Below are positions 10,835 through 21,307 of a stretch of DNA of 64,000 nucleotides, piece after piece. The stretch is taken from positions 53,891-117,890 of the forward strand of contig JAIMKJ010000004.1 of assembly GCA_020692565.1 (NCBI GenBank), given 5' to 3'. Position numbers and translations under genes: made by a program. Below the pieces are notes generated by a model, which was given only the letters and a program-made list of their open reading frames with translations, was not told the DNA's origin and did no database searches. Every line of letters begins with the position of its first letter. Within the stretch, counting starts at the first letter, position 1. This DNA comes from Thermomonas sp. (GTDB taxonomy: Bacteria > Pseudomonadota > Gammaproteobacteria > Xanthomonadales > Xanthomonadaceae).

Positions 10835-10860
10835 GGAAACCCGCGTTTCCGCGGGTTTCC
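10835..10860. terminator. Bidirectional terminator between convergent genes
   Basis: A perfect 11-bp stem (10835-10845 with 10850-10860, GGAAACCCGCG and its complement) with loop TTTC lies between the convergent Nudix-ThiE and S9 peptidase genes. The AAA/TTT steps inside the stem and A-rich flank suit termination from both sides, although the T-tract is short. Confidence 0.65.
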
Positions 10861-10884
10861 GGTCGACACGATGTGCGTGCGATG

Positions 10885-12882
<1,998 letters not shown>

Positions 12883-12970
12883 GGGTGGATTTCCCGCGGA
12901 GGACAGCCTTCGAGCATAGCCGCTGCCGGCCGGCTGCGACGTAGCCGAAAGTCATGGTCTGTCGTGTCTG

Positions 12971-13004
12971 CGCAGTGCTTCACGCTGTTTGGGCCATTTT
13001 CAAC
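12971..13004 (+). repeat. Copy 1 of an imperfect 34-bp direct repeat flanking the RiPP-like island
   Basis: This segment (core GCAGTGCT..CAC.CTGTTT, then GCCATTTTC) matches 27591-27624 at 29 of 34 positions in the same orientation, with weaker similarity continuing for some bases downstream. One copy lies at each edge of the accessory region 13161-27308. It could be a decayed mobile-element end, an attachment-like repeat or a shared regulatory sequence. The function is unknown. Confidence 0.5.
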
Positions 13005-13160
13005 CCGATCCGACCCGCCCTCGCGCTGCATGCCAACGGTTGCGACGACTGCTTCGATCGCCGTGAGCCAGCGCCGGCATGAGGTTTGGCCGGGCGCTCG
13101 CTCAATGCCGGGCGCGCGTGCTGCGTTATGATCTGGCTGCAAATCGAGGAGACGATTCCG

Positions 13161-13211
13161 ATGTCCCATGTGATTGATGGCTTTCGGTGCAGCGTTTCGG
13201 TGATGCGATGA
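13161..13211 (+). CDS. 16-codon upstream ORF coupled to the following glycosyltransferase
   Basis: The mini-ORF encodes MSHVIDGFRCSVSVMR. It has the best ribosome-binding site in the neighbourhood (GAGGAGA at 13146-13152, 8 bases before ATG), and its TGA overlaps the ATG at 13208 of the glycosyltransferase (ATGA). This suggests a translated leader that delivers ribosomes to the next gene, either as a coupling or regulatory peptide. It could also be the remnant of an older start region. A candidate -10, TATGAT, lies at 13127-13132. Function is not known. Confidence 0.45.
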   Translation: MSHVIDGFRCSVSVMR

Positions 13212-14113
13212 GTCGTGCGGAAGCGATGACGGCACTGCCGTCGATGGAGCCGATACGCTTTGTATTCATTTGCCAAGGGGGGGTGCTCGAAGCGAAGTCG
13301 CTCCTGCTTGCCGCATCGATCCGCCATTTCACCGGCGATGCGCATGAATTGACCGCGGCGATTCCAGGCCCCGCGGATATCTGGCCGCAACCGGGTTCCG
13401 CGACGTTGGCGGCGCTGGAATCGCTGAATGTCCGCGTGGAGATGGTCGAAAATGCGGTCGCGCCGGATTTTCCCTTCGGCAATAAAATGCAGTGTCTGTC
13501 CCTGCCGACGCGCTGCTCCGTTCAGGCATACATCGATAGCGACATCCTGATGATGCGGGACTTCGGACAGGATGCATTGCCGACGCATCCGGTCTGTGCC
13601 GTGCCCGCCAGCTTCGGTATCGCCGATGAGAGCGAATGGCAGCGCTTCTACGCGGAATTCGAGCTGGATCTGCCGGTGCGCCGGATCTCCGCCCTGATCT
13701 CGCAGCAGTCCACGCCGCCTTATTTCAACGGCGGCCTGATCGTGGTTCGCGGTATGCCGGCATTGGCGGAGTCGTGGGCCGAATGTTGTCGCCGGTTGCG
13801 CGCCATGCCGGGTATTTCAGCCGAGATCCGCGACCGTTTCGTGGATCAGGTTGCACTGCCGATCGCGGCGGCTCGTCTGGGAGCCGATGTCCTCTCGTTG
13901 ACGTTGCAATGGAATTTCCCGAGCTGGAACCTCGCGCTGGGCGATGGCCCAACACCGATTTTCTTCCATTATCAAACGCCTGAACGACTGTTGCGCGAAA
14001 CGCGAACCGCCGACACGGTGAAGGCCGTTTGCGACGCGTATCCGCAGGCCCGGGCGGCGATCCAACGGATACCCGCTTACGCGAATCTTCTGGATGCCGT
14101 GTACGCGAATTGA
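13208..14113 (+). CDS. Putative glycosyltransferase, GT8-like fold
   Basis: This 301-aa protein has an N-terminal Rossmann-like strand (IRFVFICQGG), the DxD metal and nucleotide-sugar motif in AYIDSDILMMRDFG at about residues 105-115, and a mid-region PPYFNGGLIVVRG resembling the FNxGl motif of GT8 enzymes. It is probably a cytoplasmic enzyme that transfers a sugar from a nucleotide donor. It is alone on the plus strand and converges with the C39 exporter gene at the end of the RiPP-like operon. The start at 13208 is chosen from the ATGA overlap with the leader ORF; GTG 13187 is also in frame. The acceptor is unknown. Confidence 0.65.
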   Translation: MSRAEAMTALPSMEPIRFVFICQGGVLEAKSLLLAASIRHFTGDAHELTAAIPGPADIWPQPGSATLAALESLNVRVEMVENAVAPDFPFGNKMQCLSLPTRCSVQAYIDSDILMMRDFGQDALPTHPVCAVPASFGIADESEWQRFYAEFELDLPVRRISALISQQSTPPYFNGGLIVVRGMPALAESWAECCRRLRAMPGISAEIRDRFVDQVALPIAAARLGADVLSLTLQWNFPSWNLALGDGPTPIFFHYQTPERLLRETRTADTVKAVCDAYPQARAAIQRIPAYANLLDAVYAN

Positions 14114-14131
14114 AGCGACCCGCCGCATGGA

Positions 14132-16228
14132 TCAGGTGGTCTGCGTACCCTGGCGAGCGCCGCCCGCTTCCGCCACCCGTCCCGCCGTCAATGACAAAAC
14201 GCGATCCGCCGTCGCAATCGTCTCCGGCCGGTGCGCGACCAGGATCTTGGTGATCTTCAGTTCGCATATGGCGTCGTTGATCAGACGCTCGCGTTGCACG
14301 TCGAGATGACTGGTCGCCTCATCAAGGAAGATCAATCGCGGTTGGCGATAGAGCGCGCGGGCGAGAATCAACCGCTGCCGTTGTCCGCCCGACAGCGAGC
14401 TCCCCATATCCCCGACCAGGCTGTGGTACGACATGGGCATCGCGGCGATGTCGTCGTGAACGGCCGCCATGCGCGCAGCTGATTCGATGCGAACCTGGTC
14501 CAGGTCCGGGTCGAAGAAAGCGATGTTATCGGCCACGCTTCCGGCGAACAATTGGTCCTCCTGCATCACCGCAGCGACCATCCGTCGATAGCGTTCCAGA
14601 CCCAAAAGACGGATATCTTGCCCGTCGACCAGAATCCGCCCCTCCGTGGGCGCCAACAGCCCGAGCATGAGTTTGATCAGCGTCGTCTTTCCGCAGCCCG
14701 AAGGGCCGACCACCGCGACGGTCGAGCCGGGCTCGACCGTAAAGCTGCAATCCCGCAGGATCCATGGTTCGCCGTCTGCATAGCGAAAAGAAACGCCCTC
14801 CACTTCGATGCCGAGCATACCCGTCGGAACGTCGTCCGTTCTGGATTCGACCTCTTCCGGTGCGGTCAGAACCACATCGGCCAGCCGTTCGGCATGCAGT
14901 TTCAGCATGCGAAGATCGACCCACTTATCGATCAACGCGGCGGTGCGCAATACGAACTGATCCTTGTAGGCGAGATACGCGATGAGCATTCCTACAGAAA
15001 AAACGCTTTCCATCGCCAGTGATGCACCGATGCAGATGACCAGGATGCGCTCGATCCCGAAAATCAACTGGTTGATGCCCGCGAAGTTGAGCGTGATCCG
15101 CGAGATCGTGAATTCCTGATTCACGGCATCGACGGTCAGGTTTTCGTACACCGACCGACGCAAGGGTGCGATGACGGCAAGTTTGATGCTCTGGATGCCG
15201 CGAATCGATTCGAGCAGATGGGTCTGCTGTCGTGCGGCGGAAATCAGATGCCGTTCGGTCGTGTCGCGTAAACGCCGGTAGAGCAAGGCGCGCAAGCCGA
15301 GATATGCGGCCACGGCGATCACGGTCACCAGCGCCAGGCTTCGACTGTAGAACAGCATCACGCACAAGGTGGTGAGCGCCATCATTCCATCGATGATCGC
15401 TTCGACGAAACTCGTCGAAAGCGTGCGTTGAATCGCCTGCACCGAAGACAAACGTGAGGTCACGTCGCCGATATTGCGCTTCTCGAAATAATCCAGAGGC
15501 AGACGCAACAGGTGCGTGAAGACGTTGCTGGTCCACTGCTGGTTCATTCTTGCGGAAAGATAAATGACCGCCCAGCCGCGTGCCTGCGAGACGGCGACCT
15601 GCATCAGCAACAACAGCGCGAAGCCGCCGGCGAGAACCAGGAGCAGGCCTCGATCCGCCGCCACCAGCACTTGATCGATCACCCACTGCATGAAAAACGG
15701 TCCCAGCAGCAGCAGGACCTGCATCGTGATCGAAAGCAGCAACAGTTGCCCCAGTGCGGATCGCAGGCCCGAAATGTTGCCTGCAAGCTGGCGCAAGGAC
15801 ACGACGGGTTTCGATTTTCTCGGCGTAAAACCCGCTGATGGCGACACCTCCAGCGCGACGCCGGTGAAATGCTTCGAAATTTCGGCGAAAGACAGCTCCC
15901 GCTCGCCGATCGCGGGATCGATCACCGTCGCTCTGTCCGAACCGACCTTCCGCAGCACCACGAAGTGATTCAAATCCCAGTGCAGAACGCAAGGAAGACT
16001 CAATTGCGACAGGCCTTCCATATCCAGACGCACTGCGCGGCTTTGGAAGCCGAGCGCACTCGCGATCTGGATCAATTGTGCCAGTCGTGCACCTTTCAGC
16101 GACAACGGGAATTTGCGCCGCAACTCGAGCAGCCCGATATCCAGTCCGTGGTGGGAAGCGATCATCGCCAAGCACGCCAATCCGCATTCGGCCACTTCGC
16201 TCTGCAACTGTATGCGCATCCTGCTCAC
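14132..16228 (-). CDS. Peptidase-containing ABC transporter (C39 protease + exporter), double-glycine type
   Basis: The 698-aa half-transporter combines three domains: an N-terminal C39 cysteine peptidase, six transmembrane helices, and an ATPase. The peptidase triad is visible as C15 (AECGLACLAM), H88 (HWDLNHFVVL) and D104 (VIDP). The ATPase has GPSGCGKTTL (Walker A), LSGGQRQRL (signature) and LIFLDEATSHLD (Walker B). This family cleaves leaders after Gly-Gly and exports the core peptide. The GTG start overlaps the HlyD stop (GTGA); ATG 16219 is the alternative. It is the last gene of the operon that begins with the GG-leader peptide at 24836. Confidence 0.93.
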   Translation of the reverse strand: MSRMRIQLQSEVAECGLACLAMIASHHGLDIGLLELRRKFPLSLKGARLAQLIQIASALGFQSRAVRLDMEGLSQLSLPCVLHWDLNHFVVLRKVGSDRATVIDPAIGERELSFAEISKHFTGVALEVSPSAGFTPRKSKPVVSLRQLAGNISGLRSALGQLLLLSITMQVLLLLGPFFMQWVIDQVLVAADRGLLLVLAGGFALLLLMQVAVSQARGWAVIYLSARMNQQWTSNVFTHLLRLPLDYFEKRNIGDVTSRLSSVQAIQRTLSTSFVEAIIDGMMALTTLCVMLFYSRSLALVTVIAVAAYLGLRALLYRRLRDTTERHLISAARQQTHLLESIRGIQSIKLAVIAPLRRSVYENLTVDAVNQEFTISRITLNFAGINQLIFGIERILVICIGASLAMESVFSVGMLIAYLAYKDQFVLRTAALIDKWVDLRMLKLHAERLADVVLTAPEEVESRTDDVPTGMLGIEVEGVSFRYADGEPWILRDCSFTVEPGSTVAVVGPSGCGKTTLIKLMLGLLAPTEGRILVDGQDIRLLGLERYRRMVAAVMQEDQLFAGSVADNIAFFDPDLDQVRIESAARMAAVHDDIAAMPMSYHSLVGDMGSSLSGGQRQRLILARALYRQPRLIFLDEATSHLDVQRERLINDAICELKITKILVAHRPETIATADRVLSLTAGRVAEAGGARQGTQTT

Positions 16229-17490
16229 GGGTCGGCGACCCGGCCGCGCAACGCGAACAAAGGCTCGAACACCCATTCGATCAGACGCCTGCGCTCGCCG
16301 AGGATGTCGGCCTCCATCTGCATGCCTGGCCTCAATGCCTCCTCGCGACCGTAGACGGTGACCGTCTGTCGATCCAGATGGACGACGACCCGATAGTAGG
16401 AATCCGCGTTCGACGATTGGGATTCGCTCGTGCCGAGTTCTCCTGGCGTCAGCGCACTGCGGCTGATGCGGGCGACGCGCCCATGATGATGGCCGAATTT
16501 CTGATAAGGGTAGGAATCGTAGCGGAGCAGGACGCGATCTCCGGGATCGATGAATCCGATCGCGCGACTGGGTACCAGCAATTCGGCTTCGAGCGAACCC
16601 GTTCCCGGCAATAGCGTCATCATCGGCTGTCCGGCGACGACGGTTTGTCCGGATTTCACTGAAAGGCTGGAAATCACGCCGCTGACCGGAGCCGTCACCA
16701 GATATTCTGCCTGTGCAGCGGTTTGCAGCCTTTCGCGCTCGAGTTCCGACAGCTTGCGCGCGTTGTCGGCGAGGCGCGCAGTACGCTTCGGCAGGAGACT
16801 CTGCAATTGCTGATGAAGATCGGCAATGCTTCGCGACAACCTCGTCTGCTCGCGATGCAGACCCAGCACCGCGGCTTCTCCATCCAGGATGATGCTCTGT
16901 TGTTGCTTGGTCTGGAGATCGCTCACCAACGACAAGGCGCGCAGCCGCTCCATCCGCTCGAGGGTATCCCGGGCGATCGCGATCTGCTCCCGTCGCGTCG
17001 CGATCTCGGCATCGAGCTGCGACGCTTCCTGGCGCGCGTCGATGATTTGTTGCTGCAGGCCGCTGCGCATCGTCGCGTTCTCGTCTTCTTCGGCACGTTC
17101 CGACGCGCGCAAGCTGTCCTCGCGCTGCTGGATGCCGCGTGCCAATGCGGCCGACACATCGCCACCGACCGGGATGGCGCGCGGCACCGACAGCAAGGCG
17201 ATCCGTTGACCGGAGATCACGCGACTGCCTTCTTTTGAATCGATACTCCCGACCACGCCGGTGACCGGCGCAATGACGATGGCAGTGCCCTGCACCGACG
17301 TCAGTTGCCCGGACACGCGCGTTCTTCTGGTATAGCTGCCCTGCTGCAGAAATAGAATCACGGCCGCTACGATCAGCGCTGCCGCATAGCCGAAAACACG
17401 CAGCTTCAGCGGCTGCGCAAGCGCGATATTGCCGAGCCAGCCGCTACGATGCTCGTCGATGACTTCACGACGGAACAATGGCTTCTTCAT
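16225..17490 (-). CDS. HlyD-family periplasmic adaptor (membrane fusion protein)
   Basis: The 421-aa product has a short cytoplasmic N-terminus, one transmembrane helix (VFGYAAALIVAAVILF), and a first half-lipoyl segment (APVTGVVGSIDSKEGSRV). A long coiled-coil hairpin follows (about residues 100-230), then the second half-lipoyl segment (VTAPVSGVISSLSVKSGQTV) and a beta-barrel. It should bridge the C39 ABC exporter to an outer-membrane TolC-type channel, which is not encoded in this window. Its ATG overlaps the stop of the 60-aa ORF (ATGA), and its stop overlaps the exporter start, so stoichiometric translation is likely. Confidence 0.92.
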   Translation of the reverse strand: MKKPLFRREVIDEHRSGWLGNIALAQPLKLRVFGYAAALIVAAVILFLQQGSYTRRTRVSGQLTSVQGTAIVIAPVTGVVGSIDSKEGSRVISGQRIALLSVPRAIPVGGDVSAALARGIQQREDSLRASERAEEDENATMRSGLQQQIIDARQEASQLDAEIATRREQIAIARDTLERMERLRALSLVSDLQTKQQQSIILDGEAAVLGLHREQTRLSRSIADLHQQLQSLLPKRTARLADNARKLSELERERLQTAAQAEYLVTAPVSGVISSLSVKSGQTVVAGQPMMTLLPGTGSLEAELLVPSRAIGFIDPGDRVLLRYDSYPYQKFGHHHGRVARISRSALTPGELGTSESQSSNADSYYRVVVHLDRQTVTVYGREEALRPGMQMEADILGERRRLIEWVFEPLFALRGRVADP

Positions 17491-17669
17491 CGGGGCATTA
17501 CGACGCAGGCATGGGCCGCCGTCGCACCCGACGACCCTACGGTCCACTCGTCGAGAAGCGGACCCTGTTGCTGTCCGCTCGATGCCTGCACGGCTTTTTC
17601 GAACTCCGACATCGTCGCCGAGTGATCGCGATCGATGCCCGCCATGCGGAAGTGCACGGCGGCCGTCAT
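17487..17669 (-). CDS. 60-aa protein of unknown function inside the RiPP-like operon
   Basis: I do not recognise this product. It is joined at both ends by ATGA overlaps: its ATG (17669) sits in the stop of the GT2-TPR gene, and its TGA sits in the ATG of hlyD. That is strong evidence that it is translated. The N-terminal half is charged (GIDRDHSATMSEFEKAVQ). The C-terminal half is polar and Gly/Ser/Ala-rich (LLDEWTVGSSGATAAHAC) with one cysteine at residue 55, and ends VVMPR. It has no Gly-Gly leader or signal peptide. It may be a second substrate peptide, a recognition or chaperone subunit, or an export accessory factor. Confidence 0.6.
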   Translation of the reverse strand: MTAAVHFRMAGIDRDHSATMSEFEKAVQASSGQQQGPLLDEWTVGSSGATAAHACVVMPR

Positions 17670-18667
17670 GTGTCGGGTCTCTCGAGGCATCGTTCGATCG
17701 TTGCGATCTGTCGGCGAGGATATTCGCCATACACCCATGCCTGAACGGCCATGACGGCATCTTCCGGCGGCGCAGCGCAAACCACGGCGGCCTGGTAGGC
17801 GAGCAGCGCCGAACGGAGATCGCCCGCCAGATGACATGCGTCGGCGAGCAGGCAGTGCGCTTCCGCATAGCGGGGATCGATCGCAATCGCTTTGCGCGCA
17901 GCGTCCATCGCACCGTCCAGATCGCCGCAGATGAGACGGCAGCATCCGAGATAATAGGCGCTGTGGTAAAGCCCGACCCTAAAATTCCCGAGCTCCAGGG
18001 CGCGTCGATAACATCCGGAGGCCTCTTCGTCGCGGCTCGCACGTCGATGCTCGTTTCCCAGAAAATGCCAGAGCCTTCCATTCGCCGGATCCCTTTCCAG
18101 TTCGGCGAGCAGGATGCGCGTATTGCGCTCGTCTGCGGACTCCTTTCCGCGTTTGTCCGGCAGGTTGACCACCACGATGTCCCGGACGATGACGAATTCG
18201 CCGTCGTGGTGGAGATATTCATGGATCGGGCTTCGATAACCTCTCGCGTCAAGACGCCTGAACAATCGTCCCGATACCCATTCCGATCCTTCGGAACGCA
18301 GCGTCACCCCGATACAGCCGCGCGCGGCCGCGATGCGTTCGCGGATCGTGTCCGCGCCGGCTTCCAGCACTTCGTCCGCATCGATCTGAAACACCCATTC
18401 GCAGCGCGCCATCGCCAATGCCGCGTTGCGTGCCGCCGCGAAGTCCTCAATGGTGCCGTTCTCGCCGTTGCAGCCCGTATCCACCCGGACGTCGGCGCCG
18501 CGTCCGCGAAGATATTCGACCGTACCGTCGACAGATCCGGTATCGATCACGCAGAGCTGATCGTAGAGGCCGTCGAGACTTTCGAGGCAGCGGGGGAGGA
18601 GCGTCGCCTCATCTCGCACGATCATGCAAACGGCGAGACTCGGCCTGGGTCCGGGCGCTGAGGCCAT
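17666..18667 (-). CDS. GT2 glycosyltransferase with C-terminal TPR repeats
   Basis: The 333-aa protein opens with a GT2 domain: CMIVRDEATLLPRCLESL, VIDTGSVDGTVEYL and the DxD motif in FQIDADEVL near residue 100. The C-terminal third contains TPR-like helices (AMDAARKAIAIDPRYAEAHC, then LLADACHLAGDLRSAL). GT2-TPR proteins include the SunS-type peptide S-glycosyltransferases of glycocins, so a peptide acceptor is plausible here. The encoded precursor core has no cysteine, so any attachment would have to be on Ser, Thr, Tyr or Asn. The ATG overlaps the previous stop by one base (TGATG). The alternative is a lipid-linked glycan acceptor. Confidence 0.75.
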   Translation of the reverse strand: MASAPGPRPSLAVCMIVRDEATLLPRCLESLDGLYDQLCVIDTGSVDGTVEYLRGRGADVRVDTGCNGENGTIEDFAAARNAALAMARCEWVFQIDADEVLEAGADTIRERIAAARGCIGVTLRSEGSEWVSGRLFRRLDARGYRSPIHEYLHHDGEFVIVRDIVVVNLPDKRGKESADERNTRILLAELERDPANGRLWHFLGNEHRRASRDEEASGCYRRALELGNFRVGLYHSAYYLGCCRLICGDLDGAMDAARKAIAIDPRYAEAHCLLADACHLAGDLRSALLAYQAAVVCAAPPEDAVMAVQAWVYGEYPRRQIATIERCLERPDT

Positions 18668-19494
18668 CAGCCGGCTGCGTGATATGCGCGCACGCGCTCG
18701 GCCAATCTGTTCGCATCTTCGCGCCATGTGCCGGAAAAATCGCGACGGTCGTAATTGTCCAGAGCGGCGCGGAACATCCGGTCGCGGCTCTCCCAGCGCG
18801 ACGATACGGGCGGATAAAAACCGATCCTGGCCTGATCGTCGTGCGACAGGTGGATGGCCTTGCCGTGGTTGATCCGCGTCAATCCAAGACCCAGCGTGAG
18901 CCGTGAGATCATGTCCTGGTCTTCCCAACCCCAGCCGTGCAGCCGGCCGTTGTAACCGTTGATCGCTTCGAAGTGATGGCGTCGGACGAACAGCAAGCCC
19001 GGCGCCTGGCGCGTTCCATCAGCGGCATCTTCTTCGTTATCGACGATTCTGAGGTGACGACCATCGGCGGTGCGGATGTTCAACTCGTACCCGAAAGAGA
19101 CGACATGATGCGCGCCGCGCGAATTGAGTTCCGATTCGCGAACGCCTGCCAGCGTGCCGAAACTATTGTCGTCGCAGGACATGCGCTCGAGCATGGATCC
19201 GATCGCTTCGTTCTCGAGCACGATATCGCAGTCGCAGAAGAACAGCTGATCGCCATCGCTGTGCGTGGCGCCGATATTCTGGGCGGCGGCCTTGTTGAAA
19301 TAGCGTTCGTCCGCGACTTCGATGACGTGCACGGATTTCGCGTGATCGCCGATTTGCGCATCGAGAATCTCGCGTGTGCCGGAGTAATTGACAATATGCA
19401 GTTTTCCGCCGACCGCCTCGAGCGCCGAGAGCATCGAAGGCAACGCATGCGCGAGTTCGACGCGGTCGCGCCAAGTCACCACCATCGACAACAT
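18667..19494 (-). CDS. Glycosyltransferase with galactosyltransferase-type C-terminal motif
   Basis: The 275-aa product has a GT-A type core with a DxD variant (FFCDCDIVLENEA) and the motif NGYNGRLHGWGWEDQD. The latter resembles the GWGxED signature of the Glyco_transf_7C / beta-1,4-galactosyltransferase and polypeptide GalNAc-transferase acceptor domain. The start at 19494 is supported by AGGAG upstream and a TGATG overlap with the transketolase C gene. It is followed immediately by the GT2-TPR gene, so two sugars, or a sugar and its extension, are likely. Donor and acceptor are unknown. Confidence 0.7.
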   Translation of the reverse strand: MLSMVVTWRDRVELAHALPSMLSALEAVGGKLHIVNYSGTREILDAQIGDHAKSVHVIEVADERYFNKAAAQNIGATHSDGDQLFFCDCDIVLENEAIGSMLERMSCDDNSFGTLAGVRESELNSRGAHHVVSFGYELNIRTADGRHLRIVDNEEDAADGTRQAPGLLFVRRHHFEAINGYNGRLHGWGWEDQDMISRLTLGLGLTRINHGKAIHLSHDDQARIGFYPPVSSRWESRDRMFRAALDNYDRRDFSGTWREDANRLAERVRAYHAAG

Positions 19495-20438
19495 CAGGCA
19501 TTCTCCTGTTCTGGTTCTAGCGCTGTCCGGCGCGATTCCAACGCCCCGATGGCCGTGGCGAGCGATGCCCCGTCGAGGCCGTAGTGCTTCAACAGGGTTT
19601 CGTCGGGGCCGGATTTTCCGCAAAAATCGACAGGCCAGCCGAAATTGTACTGCGGGCGCTGGGGCAGGCGCATCGACAACAACGATGCCAGGCCGCCGAA
19701 ACGGCTGTGATCTTCAACGACGATGATGGTCTCGACGCCGTCCAGCGCGCGCTCGACGGCCGGCAGCGGTCGCAGGCAGGGTACATGCAGCAGACCGACC
19801 TGGACGCCGTCCGCGGACAGCGCTTCGACCGCATCGAACGCCCAGCGCGTGGCCAGACCTGTCGCCACGATCGTCGTCGGCCGTTTCGGCGCGATCCAGC
19901 GCATCGGCGATGGCTCGCCGGGCAGGCTGTCGTTCTCGTCGAAGCGCGCGCGCGGCGTGCGGATATAGGCGGGTGTATCGCCCGCCAGAATGCCGGCGAT
20001 CGCCAGGCGAACATCGTGATGATCAGCGGGCGCCCAGACTGCGATATTGGGCAGCGAGAGCATCAATGCGAGGTCGTTGGGAGCGGCATGGGTCTTGCCG
20101 TTTCGGCCGGACAGGCCGCCTGCATGCGACCCTACGAGCGTCACGGGCTGTTTCGATTGGCTGAGACAGATGCGTACCTGGTCGAAGGCGCGATAACAAA
20201 GGAAAGCCGCGAACGAAAACACCCATGGGCGCAGTCCGACATCGGCCATTCCGGCTGCGGTCGACACCATTCCCTGTTCGGCGATTCCGGCCATCAAGAA
20301 CCGCTGCGGATGCTGCTGCGCGAAATGGATCGCGCCGTCGGAATCGGCCAGATCCCCATCGAGCACGAACACGCGCGGGTCGCGTTCGGCGATGTCGGCG
20401 AGCGCACGGCCGATGTTGTCCGCAAGCTTCATCTGCAT
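19494..20438 (-). CDS. Transketolase-like C-terminal subunit (pyrimidine-binding and C-terminal domains)
   Basis: This 314-aa protein is the second half of a split thiamine-diphosphate enzyme. It shows the pyrimidine-binding segment with the catalytic glutamate in MAGIAEQGMVSTAAGMA, then NIAVWAPADHHDV, the substrate-binding TPAYIRTPRARF, and the transketolase C-terminal domain IIVVEDHSRFGGLASLL. It should pair with the product of the preceding gene to move two-carbon ketol units between sugars or onto another acceptor. GGAGGG lies 6 bases before ATG 20438, which is why I chose it. ATG 20432 would give an exact ATGA overlap with the N subunit gene. Confidence 0.88.
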   Translation of the reverse strand: MQMKLADNIGRALADIAERDPRVFVLDGDLADSDGAIHFAQQHPQRFLMAGIAEQGMVSTAAGMADVGLRPWVFSFAAFLCYRAFDQVRICLSQSKQPVTLVGSHAGGLSGRNGKTHAAPNDLALMLSLPNIAVWAPADHHDVRLAIAGILAGDTPAYIRTPRARFDENDSLPGEPSPMRWIAPKRPTTIVATGLATRWAFDAVEALSADGVQVGLLHVPCLRPLPAVERALDGVETIIVVEDHSRFGGLASLLSMRLPQRPQYNFGWPVDFCGKSGPDETLLKHYGLDGASLATAIGALESRRTALEPEQENA

Positions 20439-21307
20439 TGCAGGCCCTCCAGGATCGCAGCATGTTCGTCGGCGGTCGCGGCATCGCAGTGGAAGCGTTT
20501 GGGGTCGGATTCGCACAAAGGAACGCCACGGCCTTTCACTGTGTCGGCGACGATGACGCAGGGCTGCGAAGACGGCGGCGTCGCTCGCGAAATGGCGGAT
20601 TCGATGCTTTCGAAATCGTGTCCATCGCATTCGATGACGCGCCAGCCGAATGCCTGCCACTTCAGGGCCAGATGGGGCATCGGGGGAGGGGTGCCGTTGG
20701 CATCGGCATTCCATCCCCATTCCTGGAACCGGTTGCAATCGACGATCGCATGCAGTTTGCCCAGGCCGCACATTCCCGCAAGCATCGCCGCTTCCCAAAC
20801 CTGTCCCTCCTGGCATTCGCCATCGCCCAGTACCACCCAGACCCGTTGATCGGTCTGACGCAGGGCGTGCGCCATGCCCACACCGACCGAAAGTCCCTGT
20901 CCGAGGGATCCCGTCGAAAAGTCGATACCCGGCAGCGCCAGCATATCGGGGTGACCTTCCAGCGGCGAATCGAAATCCGCGTAGTTCGACAGCGGAGCGT
21001 CGAAGAATCCCAGCCTGCGCAGAACAGCGTACAGCGCCAGGGCCGCGTGTCCTTTGGAGAGGATCAGTCGATCCCGTTCCGGCGCATGCGGTCGCTGCGG
21101 CGATATGCGCAGCGTACGCCGATAGAGCGTCAAGAGCAGATCGATGACGCTCAGGCATCCCCCGTAATGTCCGCCGCCCGTGGCATAAAGCGCTTGCACG
21201 ATATCTCGCCTGAGCTCGAAGGCTTCATCGGCCAAGGGTATCGTCGAAGACTGCACGGCGACGGGAGGAATCTGCGGCGAAGGGAATGCTGCGGAGGATG
21301 TATTCAT
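20429..21307 (-). CDS. Transketolase-like N-terminal subunit (ThDP-binding)
   Basis: The 292-aa product contains the transketolase N-terminal features GGGHYGGCLSVIDLLLTLY, ILSKGHAALALYAVLR and GSLGQGLSVGVGMA. It also has the thiamine diphosphate motif, which starts GDGECQEGQVWEAA and ends in the aspartate and asparagine of IVDCN. Split transketolases of this type occur in sugar and secondary-metabolite pathways rather than in the central pentose phosphate pathway. The ATG overlaps the AsnB-like gene stop (ATGA). Together with the following gene it forms one enzyme embedded in a peptide-export operon, which is unusual. Confidence 0.88.
   Translation of the reverse strand: MNTSSAAFPSPQIPPVAVQSSTIPLADEAFELRRDIVQALYATGGGHYGGCLSVIDLLLTLYRRTLRISPQRPHAPERDRLILSKGHAALALYAVLRRLGFFDAPLSNYADFDSPLEGHPDMLALPGIDFSTGSLGQGLSVGVGMAHALRQTDQRVWVVLGDGECQEGQVWEAAMLAGMCGLGKLHAIVDCNRFQEWGWNADANGTPPPMPHLALKWQAFGWRVIECDGHDFESIESAISRATPPSSQPCVIVADTVKGRGVPLCESDPKRFHCDAATADEHAAILEGLQCR

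Noticed and set aside
13187..13207. GTG start for the glycosyltransferase upstream of 13208
   Set aside because: It has no ribosome-binding site, and the ATGA junction with the leader ORF gives a better explanation for the start at 13208.
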